NCBI GenBank assembly: GCA_947165895.1
Contig: CAMVCB010000004.1
Coordinates: 1-64,000, forward strand
Length of the DNA: 64,000 bases
From: an uncultured Treponema sp.
GTDB lineage: Bacteria; Spirochaetota; Spirochaetia; Treponematales; Treponemataceae
Reading direction: 5' to 3'
Notes under the pieces: generated by a model
What the model saw: only the letters and a program-made list of their open reading frames with translations
Told to the model about the DNA's origin: nothing
Databases searched by the model: none
Shown here: positions 24,123 through 33,520 of the stretch, piece by piece
Layout of the letters: each line of letters starts with the position of its first letter
Numbering within the stretch: the first letter of the stretch is position 1
Program-made: the position numbers and the translations under genes

Positions 24123-25889
24123 TTATTTTTTACCCTTTGCAATTTTCTTATTAACCGAAGCCGCAATCTCAGCTCTTTTTTCAGCCATCATCTTGTTGAT
24201 GATAATCTGCTGGAAAAGAGAGAATACGTTACTTACAGTCCAGTAAAGGATAAGTCCTGCAGGTGCATTGTAGAAAATAAAGAAGAAGAAGAGAGGCATA
24301 CCGTACATCATCATCTTCATGCTTGCCTGGCTCTGATTAGCTCCCATTGGCTGGAAAGACTGTGTAATTTTTCCGAACAAAAGCTGAGAAATTACATAGA
24401 TTACAGGAAGAATACGAATCTGATTTCCTAAAGCCGGAATATTAAAGTCCAGAGTTTTTACACTGTCACCAACAGAAAGATCTGGAATCCAGTTTGGAAT
24501 GAACATAGCTCCGCGGAACTCAAAGTAGTTGTTGAAGAGGTTATACATAGCGAACAAAATCAAAAACTGGAAAAGCATTGGAAGACAACCGCTTACAGGA
24601 TTGTAGCCTGCTTCCTTATAGAGCTTCTGAACTTCCATCTGCATACGGGTCTGATCATTCTTGTATTTTTCCTGAATAGCCTGCATTTTCGGCTGAATAG
24701 CCTGCATTTTCAAAGTTCCCATAGACTGATTTTTAGAAAGAGGGAAGAGCAGAATCTTAAGGATGATTGTAAGAACAATGATTGTAAGGCCCCAGTTGTG
24801 GATTACCTTATTCAAAAGTTCCATAGCAATCTTCAAAATAGCTTCAAGCCAGTTGAGCCATCCGCTTGACTGAACACAGTCAGAAATTTTGTGACCGCCA
24901 AACTTCCATGCGTTATTTTCAGCAATGTTATAGCGCTTCAAATCCTTGTCGTTGCGTGGACCAAAGTACATGTAGTAAGTGTCCTGCATATCGCTTCCGC
25001 TGAAAGCACTTCTTTCAACCAGAGCCTGTGCATTTGCATAATTACCAGTTTCGATTTTTGAAGAATAATAAACGTCCTTAATTTCTGAAGAATCGTTTGG
25101 AATTATAAGTTCAACAAAGTATTTTCCAGCAATTCCGGTCCAGTCAAAATTGTGAACCTTATCATAAGCCTTGAACTGATTTGTTCCAAGAATTACGCGT
25201 TTATATTTGCTTCCGTCATAAGCAACAAACTGACGGTTTTCATAACGGTTCTTTTTAGGATCGTAGTGTGGACCAATCTGAGGAGAAGTGCGGAGTGTAT
25301 AGGCAACACCGTTTCTGTTCAATCCGAGATTGTCATCACAGTGAATCAAAACATCCATGCGGAAAAGATATTCACCAGGCTTGAAAGTATATTTCTTTCC
25401 AAGTGTGATTTTTCGTCCGTCGTAATTGAATGATTTTTTGAAAAGGATTGTATTTTCGTCGATAACTTCTGTGTTGAAGTTTTCATTAAGAACTGTCATG
25501 TCCGAAGTGCCGAGAGCAAGTGAACATGTTCTGTTAAAGTCGCTGATATTGTCTGCAAGTTGAACATAATCTTTTGTATCTACATCGTTATGATCCAAAA
25601 GCTTATAGCTGATAATATCTCCGCCTTTGTTTGTAAAAATAACTTCGATTTTGTCAGTTTTTACAGTGTAATTCTGCTGCTCAACTTCAGCATCATCACT
25701 TTTGATTACATTTACATCAAACATTGAAGAATCTGCGCTCTCCAATGCTGCGGGCTCTGTAGCTTCACTTTCTGCTGCCTGCTCAGTTACAATTTGCTGA
25801 TTCTGAGGAAAAAGCATCGGCTGAATGACAAAAGCACCAATAATTACGAGAGTAGAAAGGGCAATTGCCCAAATAGTATTTTTATCCAT
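24123..25889 (-). CDS. yidC: Membrane protein insertase YidC
   Basis: Sec-dependent and Sec-independent insertase for inner-membrane proteins. Residue 1-25 is the first helix ([19 protein letters not shown]), followed by a large periplasmic beta domain (about 60-330) of the Gram-negative type. The conserved core then has five helices ([59 protein letters not shown]). The 588-residue length is normal. The start overlaps yidD by 8 bases. It is directly downstream of rnpA and yidD in the classic rpmH operon. Confidence 0.96.
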   Translation of the reverse strand: MDKNTIWAIALSTLVIIGAFVIQPMLFPQNQQIVTEQAAESEATEPAALESADSSMFDVNVIKSDDAEVEQQNYTVKTDKIEVIFTNKGGDIISYKLLDHNDVDTKDYVQLADNISDFNRTCSLALGTSDMTVLNENFNTEVIDENTILFKKSFNYDGRKITLGKKYTFKPGEYLFRMDVLIHCDDNLGLNRNGVAYTLRTSPQIGPHYDPKKNRYENRQFVAYDGSKYKRVILGTNQFKAYDKVHNFDWTGIAGKYFVELIIPNDSSEIKDVYYSSKIETGNYANAQALVERSAFSGSDMQDTYYMYFGPRNDKDLKRYNIAENNAWKFGGHKISDCVQSSGWLNWLEAILKIAMELLNKVIHNWGLTIIVLTIILKILLFPLSKNQSMGTLKMQAIQPKMQAIQEKYKNDQTRMQMEVQKLYKEAGYNPVSGCLPMLFQFLILFAMYNLFNNYFEFRGAMFIPNWIPDLSVGDSVKTLDFNIPALGNQIRILPVIYVISQLLFGKITQSFQPMGANQSQASMKMMMYGMPLFFFFIFYNAPAGLILYWTVSNVFSLFQQIIINKMMAEKRAEIAASVNKKIAKGKK

Positions 25890-26157
25890 TTTTGCACCTT
25901 TTAGTTAAAAGCCTAAAGGCGAATTTGCTGTCCGTTTCAGGAATGGGATCATACCCGCCTTTGCAATAGGGATTGCATCGTAAAATTCGCTTGATAGAAA
26001 GAACAAGACCCTTACCAGGCCCGTATTTTTTGATTGCTTCCATGGCGTACTGGGAACACGTCGGTGTGAACCTGCAGCACGGAGGATGCAAAGGAGAAAT
26101 ACAAATTTGATAAGCACGAATAAGAAAGCAGAAAAATTTAGATATTAAATTTTTCAT
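25882..26157 (-). CDS. yidD: Membrane protein insertion efficiency factor YidD
   Basis: 91 residues carrying the family hallmark ([20 protein letters not shown], then [13 protein letters not shown]) and the second motif [17 protein letters not shown]. It is predicted to assist YidC-mediated insertion at the inner membrane. It overlaps rnpA by 20 bases and yidC by 8, so translation of the three is coupled. Confidence 0.94.
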   Translation of the reverse strand: MKNLISKFFCFLIRAYQICISPLHPPCCRFTPTCSQYAMEAIKKYGPGKGLVLSIKRILRCNPYCKGGYDPIPETDSKFAFRLLTKRCKNG

Positions 26158-26527
26158 TTTCTTTAATTAATCCTGCCTTTTGACACAATTGACGAATTTG
26201 ATCACATCGCGAGTGGAACGAATCATTTCCGGGATAAATTAAAAATAACATATCAAAACCGGTGTTCAGATGTGATTTAAATAAACGATAGACTTCTCGG
26301 CTGTATCTTTTTGATAAGTTCCTTTCAACCGCGTTACCGTAGCCGCGAATTAAAGGAAAACCAACTCTGTTCATCCCCAGATTATTTTCCAGAAAAAATA
26401 ATTTTGCCCCGGGAATACTTATCTTTTTTCCAGTTTTAAACAGTTTTTTAAAATCCACAGGATTTTTTATCCGCTCTTTTCGTTCGAAACGTCCAAAAAA
26501 TCCTGTTTCTATTAAATCTGTTTCCAT
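26138..26527 (-). CDS. rnpA: Ribonuclease P protein component
   Basis: 129 residues, the protein cofactor of RNase P, which matures tRNA 5' ends. The conserved [20 protein letters not shown] (RNR-like motif region) and the N-terminal [10 protein letters not shown] segment are present, with a basic composition. It is nine bases after rpmH, the usual order rpmH-rnpA-yidD-yidC. Confidence 0.93.
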   Translation of the reverse strand: METDLIETGFFGRFERKERIKNPVDFKKLFKTGKKISIPGAKLFFLENNLGMNRVGFPLIRGYGNAVERNLSKRYSREVYRLFKSHLNTGFDMLFLIYPGNDSFHSRCDQIRQLCQKAGLIKENEKFNI

Positions 26528-26536
26528 CCCTAAAAA

Positions 26537-26692
26537 TTAGTACTTTTTGTGCTCGTCTGCAACAGACAATTTTGCGCGTCCCTTAGCACGGCGGCGAGCC
26601 AAAACTTTACGTCCGCCCTTTGTAGCCATACGAGCGCGGAAACCGAATTTTCTATTACGCTTTACTTTGCTTGGTTGATAAGTTCTTTTCAT
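26537..26692 (-). CDS. rpmH: 50S ribosomal protein L34
   Basis: 51 residues translated directly from the minus strand: [20 protein letters not shown], then [20 protein letters not shown], then [11 protein letters not shown]. This is an unmistakable L34, very basic, of normal length. It is the first gene of the rpmH-rnpA-yidD-yidC-jag operon, preceded by AAGGAG and a promoter at 26754-26783. Confidence 0.98.
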   Translation of the reverse strand: MKRTYQPSKVKRNRKFGFRARMATKGGRKVLARRRAKGRAKLSVADEHKKY

Positions 26693-26753
26693 AGAACATG
26701 CTCCTTATATTATTTAAAAAAAAGATTTCACTATGATATAAAAATAGTAATAA

Positions 26754-26783
26754 AATATATCATGGATTTTTTTAATTGGTCAA
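26754..26783 (-). promoter_or_regulatory. Promoter of the rpmH operon
   Basis: On the minus strand TTGACC (26778-26783), an 18-base spacer and TATATT (26754-26759), leaving a leader of about 55 bases before rpmH. Confidence 0.6.
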
Positions 26784-26821
26784 CATACCGACATCTCAAA
26801 ATTCCCATTTTGCAGGGTATG
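26784..26821. repeat. Nested palindrome after dciA
   Basis: Outer arms CATACC (26784-26789) and GGTATG (26816-26821) enclose CAAAAT/ATTTTG (26797-26812, loop TCCC). It begins six bases past the dciA stop on the minus strand and touches the -35 of the rpmH promoter. It has the same nested shape as the element at 11716-11766. Confidence 0.5.
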
Positions 26822-26826
26822 AAAGC

Positions 26827-27360
26827 CTATTTTTTTAAATTTTCCAGAATATTAAATAAATCATCGGGAAGTTTTTCAGATTTTTCATCCTTTTTTTCGG
26901 TCTGACTATTTTTATTTCCGAATCTTTTCTCAAGCTCCTCTTCTTCCCGGTCAATTTTTTCATTCATTTTTGACTGAGCCTTTTCAAGCTGATTTTCATA
27001 AATGTCACTTAAAGATGCTTCGCTTCCCCGAACCCTGAAAGCCAGCGAAGAAATCTTAAGATTTGGTAAAGCCCATTTTAATCCCTTCAAAATAAAATTC
27101 TGATAAATCCTCAAATACTGAATCCAGCCCGAATGATTTGTTTCTACAAGAAGAACTCCGTTTTTCAAATCAACAACATGAGAATTTGAAGCCAGCCGGC
27201 GTCCTATAAAATTATTTTCAGAATCAGTAACGCCTTCTTTATATCCGATTTTAGAAAGTACCTTATTCCATACTGTGACAATTTCGTTATCAGAAGAATT
27301 TGAAAAATTTGTAACGGCCGAAATAATGTCTGCAGCATTTACAATATTAAAATCATTCAT
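26827..27360 (-). CDS. dciA: DUF721/DciA-like replication protein
   Basis: 177 residues. The central part (VWNKVLSKIGYKE, LKNGVLLVETNHSGWIQYLR, then LPNLKISSLAFRVRG) matches the DUF721 (DciA-type) domain; DciA loads the replicative helicase DnaB in bacteria lacking DnaC or DnaI. The C-terminal 50 residues are charged and disordered. The start at 27360 is inside the end of recF (8-base overlap) with GGGAG upstream. Being coupled to recF-dnaN-dnaA supports a replication role. Confidence 0.85.
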   Translation of the reverse strand: MNDFNIVNAADIISAVTNFSNSSDNEIVTVWNKVLSKIGYKEGVTDSENNFIGRRLASNSHVVDLKNGVLLVETNHSGWIQYLRIYQNFILKGLKWALPNLKISSLAFRVRGSEASLSDIYENQLEKAQSKMNEKIDREEEELEKRFGNKNSQTEKKDEKSEKLPDDLFNILENLKK

Positions 27361-28453
27361 GCCATTCTCCCTTTTCAATGTGATATATTTTTGTAGTTTC
27401 TTTCATGTAGCGTTCATAAGGTTCACCCGGCAAAAAAGTACAGAAAAGCTGGTCATATTCCGGAAGCATTGCCGTTAATTTTGCACGCTTATTTGGATCC
27501 AGTTCCAGAAGAACATCGTCCATCAGAAGAACGGGTTTAAGGCCAGTTGTCCGCGTAAAATAAACTGACTGGGCAACACGAAGAAGAAGAGAAATCAGGC
27601 GGCACTGGCCGGTAGAAGCAACTGGAACAAAAAGCTTTTTATCAAGCACAAAATTAATTCTGTCGCGATGAGGTCCGCTCATTGTTGTTTCCAAATATTT
27701 ATCGTTTTCTCTTTTTTCTCCAAGCAGATTAAAAATATCCTGAGGGGTAGGGAAGCGCCTTCCGTCCTCTGTCTGAATTTCCTTCCAGGAAGGGTCATAA
27801 GAAATTGACAGCCCCTGAATACCGGCAATCTCTTCATAAAGCTTTCCAAAAATCTGATTGAACTGAAAGACTGCTTTTTTACGTTTATCCTGAATTACAA
27901 GACCAAGCTGCGCCAGCTGGGAATCATAAACATCAAGCATTTCATATTCATGATTTTTTAAAATTTGATTACGGCTTTTAAGGATTTTTTTGTAATTTCT
28001 CATATCATCGATATAAGTTGAATCATACATCGTAAGCGACTGATCTATAAAAAAACGGCGGCATTCCGGTTCTCCGGTTGCAAATCTCAAATCATCGTGA
28101 CAGAACAAAATACAGGGAATTGTATTGATAAGCTCCTTTCTGTCATGAATTCTTTTTCCGTTTTTTTCTATGCGCTTTTTATTATCTTCAAAAATTACCG
28201 CAACCTTTTGAGTATCACTGTTTTCTTTGTTATATAAAGAATTAACGCTGAAATTCTTTTCGCCGTTTTTTACAATCTGGCCATCAACATGAGTACGGAA
28301 GCTTATTCCGTAAGCGGCATAATAAAGAGATTCCAGAATGTTGCTTTTTCCCTGTCCGTTTTCTCCAACAAAATAGACCTCCCGGTTAGAAAGGTCTATG
28401 GTGTCATTTTTAAGATTACGGAAGTTATAAAATGTCTGGTACAAGAAGGGCAC
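27353..28453 (-). CDS. recF: DNA replication and repair protein RecF
   Basis: SMC-like ATPase that helps load RecA at gaps. Walker A is FVGENGQGKSNILESLYYA, the signature region is MSGPHRDRI with STGQCRLISLLLRVA, and Walker B is LKPVLLMDDVLLELD. The 366-residue length is standard. It lies downstream of dnaN, separated by a 100-base gap made almost entirely of two perfect palindromes (28480-28560), and it overlaps dciA. Confidence 0.95.
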   Translation of the reverse strand: MPFLYQTFYNFRNLKNDTIDLSNREVYFVGENGQGKSNILESLYYAAYGISFRTHVDGQIVKNGEKNFSVNSLYNKENSDTQKVAVIFEDNKKRIEKNGKRIHDRKELINTIPCILFCHDDLRFATGEPECRRFFIDQSLTMYDSTYIDDMRNYKKILKSRNQILKNHEYEMLDVYDSQLAQLGLVIQDKRKKAVFQFNQIFGKLYEEIAGIQGLSISYDPSWKEIQTEDGRRFPTPQDIFNLLGEKRENDKYLETTMSGPHRDRINFVLDKKLFVPVASTGQCRLISLLLRVAQSVYFTRTTGLKPVLLMDDVLLELDPNKRAKLTAMLPEYDQLFCTFLPGEPYERYMKETTKIYHIEKGEWHE

Positions 28454-28479
28454 AGTAAATCCTTTGTAAGGTTAGCGTA

Positions 28480-28560
28480 CGAGAAAATCATTGCAGAAGT
28501 GCTCTGCCCTAAGATTTTCTCGCTACTAAAAATTGTTTCTGACGAAACAATTTTTAGTAG
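28480..28560. repeat. Two adjacent perfect palindromes between recF and dnaN
   Basis: CGAGAAAATC (28480-28489) pairs with GATTTTCTCG (28513-28522) over a 23-base loop. Directly abutting, CTACTAAAAATTGTTTC (28523-28539) pairs with its exact complement at 28544-28560 (17 bp, loop TGAC). The second hairpin includes the dnaN stop codon and final Tyr codon. No T run follows, so a simple terminator is not the best reading. Confidence 0.75.
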
Positions 28561-29678
28561 TTCATTGGCATAATAACGTGAATGTAATCACCGGCAGGTT
28601 CACTTCTCATGATTACCGCTTTTGTAATGCTTGCTTCTCCGCCGGTTTCTTCATTTACATTAAAATCAAACACTACGTTTTCAGATTCAATTACTTTAAG
28701 AGGATCTGTAACGTAAGTGTAGTTCAAAGCCATAGAAATATCCTGACCGTCATAGCGGCATGGAATTTCCTCATCTGCGGCACCACTGTCAGATTCAGGC
28801 GAAATAAGCTTAAGAACCCCGGAAGAAATCTTAAAGATAATTCGGCTTACTTTTTTATCAACCATGATAGTTGTACGTTTAAGAGCTGCATCCAAATCTG
28901 CCTTGTTTACCATAATTGACTGAGTAAGTCCTTCCGGAATTACTTTCTGATAATTAGGGAACTGACCGTCAATCAGAACAGAAGAAAATTCATGATTTGC
29001 AAATTTTACAAAAATTGATTTATCAACAACGGCAATCTGAATGTTACCTTCCTCAGGAGCATTTTTAAGAATACATGAAAGAATTTTTACAGGAATAATT
29101 GCCGGTGTAAAATCTCCTGCCTCATAAGCCGGTTTATTTACACATGAAAGACGGCGGCCATCAGTTGCAACCATTGTAAGCTTTTCATCCTTTTTCAGAA
29201 AATAAGCACCAGTCATAAAATAGCGGTTTTTATCATCAGATACTGCAAAAATTGTATGCTGAATCATTTCCTTAAAATCTTTAGAAGCAATTTCAAAGAA
29301 AGGAAGATTTTCAGAAGTTCCGATTTCAGGGAATTTATCGCTTGTCTGGCTCTTAAGTTCAAACTTAACTTTTTTAGCGGCTGGCTTAATTGTTACTTTA
29401 ATATCTTCCTGAATAAATTCAATTTCACCAGAAGGAGACTGAGAAAGAATCTGCATGAATTTATCACAGTAAATTGTAGTTCTTCCTTCTTCCTGAATTT
29501 CAACCGGAACAGTAGTAGTAAATTTCACTGTTGAATCAGTAGCTTTTATTACAAGCGAATTATTTTCCGCAATCAACAGAATGTTTGAAAGTATAGAAAC
29601 AGGACTTTTATTAGTAATAATTTCCTGAGCAATTGAAATTTCCTTAATCATTGCATCACGGTCGAATGAAAATCTCAT
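28554..29678 (-). CDS. dnaN: DNA polymerase III beta subunit (sliding clamp)
   Basis: Ring clamp that tethers the replicative polymerase. 374 residues, the full three-domain length, with the family segments LIIAENNSLVIKATDST-like IAENNSLVIKATDST, ATDGRRLSCVNKP in the middle domain and the C-terminal VIMPMNY. AGGAG precedes the ATG. It is 274 bases downstream of dnaA, and the gap has three DnaA-box-like sites. Confidence 0.95.
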   Translation of the reverse strand: MRFSFDRDAMIKEISIAQEIITNKSPVSILSNILLIAENNSLVIKATDSTVKFTTTVPVEIQEEGRTTIYCDKFMQILSQSPSGEIEFIQEDIKVTIKPAAKKVKFELKSQTSDKFPEIGTSENLPFFEIASKDFKEMIQHTIFAVSDDKNRYFMTGAYFLKKDEKLTMVATDGRRLSCVNKPAYEAGDFTPAIIPVKILSCILKNAPEEGNIQIAVVDKSIFVKFANHEFSSVLIDGQFPNYQKVIPEGLTQSIMVNKADLDAALKRTTIMVDKKVSRIIFKISSGVLKLISPESDSGAADEEIPCRYDGQDISMALNYTYVTDPLKVIESENVVFDFNVNEETGGEASITKAVIMRSEPAGDYIHVIMPMNY

Positions 29679-29873
29679 ATGAAAAATCTCCTTTTTTAAT
29701 ATTAATTACAATTTTTATACAAATTCAGCTTTTTATATTAATTATTAAATTTTTTAAATTTAGTAATAGTAATAATAGGCTATGTTTAAACGGTGGATAT
29801 CTTATTTAATTCCTTATTTTTTAAAGATTTAAAATGTTGATATCTGACAAGTGACATTTCACTTTAAATTCAC

Positions 29874-29934
29874 TTTTCCACATTTTACTTCAAAGCTTTC
29901 AAGTTTTCCACAAAAAAACTCCAAGTTATACACA
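29874..29934 (+). promoter_or_regulatory. DnaA-box-like cluster in the dnaA-dnaN gap
   Basis: TTTTCCACA (29874-29882), TTTTCCACA (29904-29912) and TTATACACA (29926-29934) are all in one orientation, each within one base of TTATCCACA. They lie in an AT-rich 274-base gap. They may serve dnaN regulation or a secondary part of the origin. Confidence 0.6.
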
Positions 29935-29952
29935 AATTTTATACATATTAAA

Positions 29953-31413
29953 TTATTTGTTGTACTCTTTTATCTCCCTCATCAGATTTTTAATTCTGCT
30001 TTCCAGACTTGGATCTGTTTTAAGTAATTCACTGATTTTATTGTAAGCGTACATCATTGTTGAATGATCTTTTCCGCTGTATTCGTTTCCCAATTCCATA
30101 TAAGAAATTTCTGTCATCTCTCTGGCAATGTAAATTGAAATCTGACGTGGAACTGCATATTTTTTATCTTTCTTTTTACCCTTCAAATCCGCAACAGAAA
30201 TCTGATAAGCATCTGCAACGACTTTGAGGATTTTATCAAGGGAAACAGCTTCTCCTGTACTGATTCTTATAAAATCACGGAGTAAAGTCTTTACAATTTC
30301 AAGATTTAAAGGTTGTCCCGTAAGCTCTTCATAACTGAAAATATTTACAAGTGCTGATTCAAGTTCGCGTACGTTTGTTTCAATATTTTTTGCAATATAT
30401 TCAATGATTTCAGGATCAAGAGTTTTTCCCTGAATCTCACATTTTTTCTGAAGAATTGCATAGCGGTTTTCAAATTTAGGAACCTGAATATCAATACTCA
30501 GTCCGTTATTCAGGCGGCTTACAAGACGTTCAGCCATATCTTTAATTTCACGGATAGGGCGGTCACAGGTAAAAACCATCTGGGCTTTTTTTGCAAAGAG
30601 GGCATTAAAAGTATAGAAGAGCTCTTCCTGTGTAGATTCCTTTCCCTGCAAAAAGTGGATATCATCCAGAAGAAGAACATCAAGATTGCGGTATTTATTT
30701 TTAAACTCGTTTGTCTTTTTTGTTTTCAATGAATCAAGAAATTCATTTGTAAAGGATTCTGCCTGAACATAGCAGATTTTCAATTTTGGATTCTGATTAT
30801 AAATGTAATGACCTATTGCCTGCATAAGGTGGGTTTTTCCAAGGCCGGAACCACCGTAAAACAAAATAGGATTTCTTGCTTTTCCAGGTTCCTTGGCAAC
30901 AGAAACTGCAGCATTATAGGCAAACATTGAGTTGTCGCCTGGAATGAAGTTTTCAAAAATATATCTGTCATCAAGCTGAGGATGCTTTTTCATTTCTTTT
31001 ACAGGCTCAGCTTCTTTTTCTTCTTCAGATGATGATTGATAATTATTTTCAACTGATTTTTCTGATTTATCTTCAGACTGAATTTTAAGATTTTCTTTTG
31101 AACTTGTTTCGGATTTTTCAGCTTTTTCTTCTGAAAATTCACTTTCACTTTTTACAATACAATCCAAAACTAAATTATTAAGACCTGTAACTTCACGAAT
31201 TTTATTCTGAATGATGTTTAATGAACCTTTTGTAGTAACCTGATTTTTCATAAAAGGTGAGGGAACAGAAACGGTAATTACATTATTATCATCTTCTACG
31301 TAATTAACGTTAAAATTAAAAAGAAATTCGTTTTCCCTGTCTTCTGAAATGTACTGATTATGGAGTTCTTCTAAAGCATAATTCCATGCTTCCTGATAAA
31401 TATTTTTTGACAT
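29953..31413 (-). CDS. dnaA: Chromosomal replication initiator DnaA
   Basis: AAA+ origin-binding ATPase. Domain I spans residues 1-85, a long acidic and variable domain II spans ~86-145, and the ATPase has Walker A GGSGLGKTH and Walker B LLLDDIHFLQG. The C-terminal DNA-binding domain has GKDHSTMMYAYNKI (DnaA-box recognition). The 486-residue length is normal. GATAAT at 31420-31425 ends six bases before the ATG with only a weak GAAAG in between, so the mRNA may be leaderless. It is divergent from gyrB across 163 bases. Confidence 0.96.
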   Translation of the reverse strand: MSKNIYQEAWNYALEELHNQYISEDRENEFLFNFNVNYVEDDNNVITVSVPSPFMKNQVTTKGSLNIIQNKIREVTGLNNLVLDCIVKSESEFSEEKAEKSETSSKENLKIQSEDKSEKSVENNYQSSSEEEKEAEPVKEMKKHPQLDDRYIFENFIPGDNSMFAYNAAVSVAKEPGKARNPILFYGGSGLGKTHLMQAIGHYIYNQNPKLKICYVQAESFTNEFLDSLKTKKTNEFKNKYRNLDVLLLDDIHFLQGKESTQEELFYTFNALFAKKAQMVFTCDRPIREIKDMAERLVSRLNNGLSIDIQVPKFENRYAILQKKCEIQGKTLDPEIIEYIAKNIETNVRELESALVNIFSYEELTGQPLNLEIVKTLLRDFIRISTGEAVSLDKILKVVADAYQISVADLKGKKKDKKYAVPRQISIYIAREMTEISYMELGNEYSGKDHSTMMYAYNKISELLKTDPSLESRIKNLMREIKEYNK

Positions 31414-31576
31414 TCTTTCATTATCTTAAAGAATATAATTTTCTTCAAGCAAATTATTAAAACTACCAAGTATTAGTTATAGAAAGTTGTTATAAAATTT
31501 TATATAATTAAATATTCATATATATTGTATTTTATACACGGCAAACAGCTGAAAAAATCATACAAAGGAAAAAGTA
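31414..31576. promoter_or_regulatory. dnaA-gyrB divergent intergenic region
   Basis: 163 AT-rich bases holding the dnaA promoter (GATAAT at 31420-31425, minus) and the gyrB Shine-Dalgarno (AAAGGAAA). One poor DnaA-box match, TTATACACG, lies at 31532-31540. No exact DnaA box or parS site was found here, so it is a weaker origin candidate than 36.2-36.7 kb. Confidence 0.5.
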
Positions 31577-33496
31577 ATGGCTAATTCTTATGATGCTGGT
31601 AACATCCAGGTTTTGAAAGGACTTGAAGCAGTTCGAAAGAGACCTGGTATGTACATCGGTTCTACCGGACCACGTGGACTTCATCACCTTGTTTATGAAG
31701 TAGTTGATAACTCAATCGATGAGGCAATGGCTGGATACTGTACTCAGATTACAGTTGCCCTTGAACAGAACGATATTGTACGCGTTGAAGATAACGGACG
31801 CGGTATTCCTGTTGATATGCATCCTACCGAGCACGTAAGTGCCCTTGAACTTGTTTTGACCCGACTCCATGCCGGCGGTAAGTTTGATAAGGGTTCTTAT
31901 AAGGTTTCGGGCGGTTTGCACGGTGTAGGTGTTTCCTGCGTAAACGCTCTTTCTGACTGGATGGAAGCAACTGTAAAACGTGACGGTCACATTTACCGCC
32001 AGCGCTTTGAAATTGGTGTTCCAAAAACTAAGGTTGAAATTATCGGTGAATCTGATGAGCACGGAACTACAATCCGCTGGAAGGCTGATAAAACAATTTT
32101 TACAGAAACTACCCAGTATGATTTTGATGTTTTAAAAACCCGTCTCCGCGAGCTGGCTTTTTTGAACAGCGGTATTGTGATTATTTTCCGCGATGAACGC
32201 CTGGAAAATCCAAAGGAAGAAATTCTGAAATTTGAAGGCGGTATCAACCAGTTTGTAAAGGAATTGAATAAGGGTAAGGGAGTTGTTCCTGAAGATCCAA
32301 TTTACATCAACGAAGAAAGCAATGATGTAATTACAGAAGTTTCAATTCAGTACAATAATTCTTTTACGGAAAATATTCATACTTTTGTAAACGACATTAA
32401 TACCCGTGATGGTGGTACTCACCTTGAAGGATTTAAATCTGCCATCCGTTTTGTTTTGAATAAATTCTTTGAATCAAATGAAAAGCTTAAAAAGCTGATT
32501 GATAAGGACGAAAAGCTCACTTATGAAGATTTGAGCTCCGGTCTTACAGCTGTAATTTCCATGAAGGTTCCTGAACCTGAATTTGAAGGTCAGACAAAGG
32601 AAAAGCTTGGAAACACAGAAGTAAGAACAATTGTTGACCAGATTCTTAAGGAAAAGCTTACAGTTTATTTTGAACAGAATCCTGATGCTCTGGAAGCAAT
32701 TCTTAAAAAGGGAATTGATGAAGCCAAGGCCCGTATTGCTGCCCGCAAGGCAAAAGACAATATGCGCAAAAAGACAATGAGCGACGGCTTTGGTCTTCCT
32801 GAAAAGCTTTCTGACTGTTCTTTGAAAAATCCTGAGCTCTGTGAAGTTTACATAGTCGAGGGAGATTCTGCGGGTGGTTCTGCAAAGAAAGGCCGTGATC
32901 CAAAAACTCAGGCTATTCTTCCTCTCTGGGGAAAAATGCTCAACGTAGAAAAGGTTCGTCCTGAAAAGGTAATGAACAACGATAAGCTTGAGCCGGTAAT
33001 TGCTTCTCTGGGTGCAGGTTTTGGAAAGGACTTTAATATAGACAAGCTGCGCTATCACAAAATCATCATCATGGCCGATGCCGATGTTGATGGTTCACAT
33101 ATCCGTACTTTGCTTTTGACTTTCTTCTTCCGCTATATGCCGGCCCTTATTGAAAACGGTTATGTTTACCTTGCTATGCCTCCTCTTTTCCGTGTACAGC
33201 TTGGAAAGAAGGATCCTGTTTACTGTTACAGTGATGCAGAACGTGATGCCGCTCTGGATGCTCTTGGAGATCAGAGAAATAAGGCTGAAGTTCAGCGATA
33301 TAAAGGTCTTGGTGAAATGGACGGAAAACAGCTTTGGGAAACAACAATGGATCCTGCCCACCGCAAAATGCGCGTAGTAACAATTCCGGATGCAATTGCT
33401 GCAGATAAAATTTTCAGCGTATGTATGGGTGAGGAAGTTGAACCTCGCCGTGAATTCATTGAAAGTAATTCAAGCTACGCTAACCTGGATATTTAG
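31577..33496 (+). CDS. gyrB: DNA gyrase subunit B
   Basis: ATPase subunit of the type II topoisomerase that introduces negative supercoils. GHKL ATPase motifs are VVDNSIDEAMAGYC, VEDNGRGIPVD and SGGLHGVGVSCVNALS. The TOPRIM block EGDSAGGSAKKGRDPKTQ, LGAGFGKDFNIDKL and MADADVDGSHIRTLLLTF are intact, and the C-terminus QRYKGLGEMD is standard. The 639-residue length is the short form without the long proteobacterial insertion. gyrA starts 24 bases downstream. Confidence 0.97.
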   Translation: MANSYDAGNIQVLKGLEAVRKRPGMYIGSTGPRGLHHLVYEVVDNSIDEAMAGYCTQITVALEQNDIVRVEDNGRGIPVDMHPTEHVSALELVLTRLHAGGKFDKGSYKVSGGLHGVGVSCVNALSDWMEATVKRDGHIYRQRFEIGVPKTKVEIIGESDEHGTTIRWKADKTIFTETTQYDFDVLKTRLRELAFLNSGIVIIFRDERLENPKEEILKFEGGINQFVKELNKGKGVVPEDPIYINEESNDVITEVSIQYNNSFTENIHTFVNDINTRDGGTHLEGFKSAIRFVLNKFFESNEKLKKLIDKDEKLTYEDLSSGLTAVISMKVPEPEFEGQTKEKLGNTEVRTIVDQILKEKLTVYFEQNPDALEAILKKGIDEAKARIAARKAKDNMRKKTMSDGFGLPEKLSDCSLKNPELCEVYIVEGDSAGGSAKKGRDPKTQAILPLWGKMLNVEKVRPEKVMNNDKLEPVIASLGAGFGKDFNIDKLRYHKIIIMADADVDGSHIRTLLLTFFFRYMPALIENGYVYLAMPPLFRVQLGKKDPVYCYSDAERDAALDALGDQRNKAEVQRYKGLGEMDGKQLWETTMDPAHRKMRVVTIPDAIAADKIFSVCMGEEVEPRREFIESNSSYANLDI

Positions 33497-33520
33497 TTTA
33501 GGACTTTAAGGAAATAAAAA

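Noticed and set aside
29679..29952. tRNA or other structured RNA gene in the dnaA-dnaN gap
   Set aside because: No cloverleaf, CCA end or strong hairpin was found; only DnaA-box-like sites.
32474..33058. A 194-codon open frame on the minus strand
   Set aside because: It is opposite the TOPRIM region of gyrB and is a mirror of that coding sequence.
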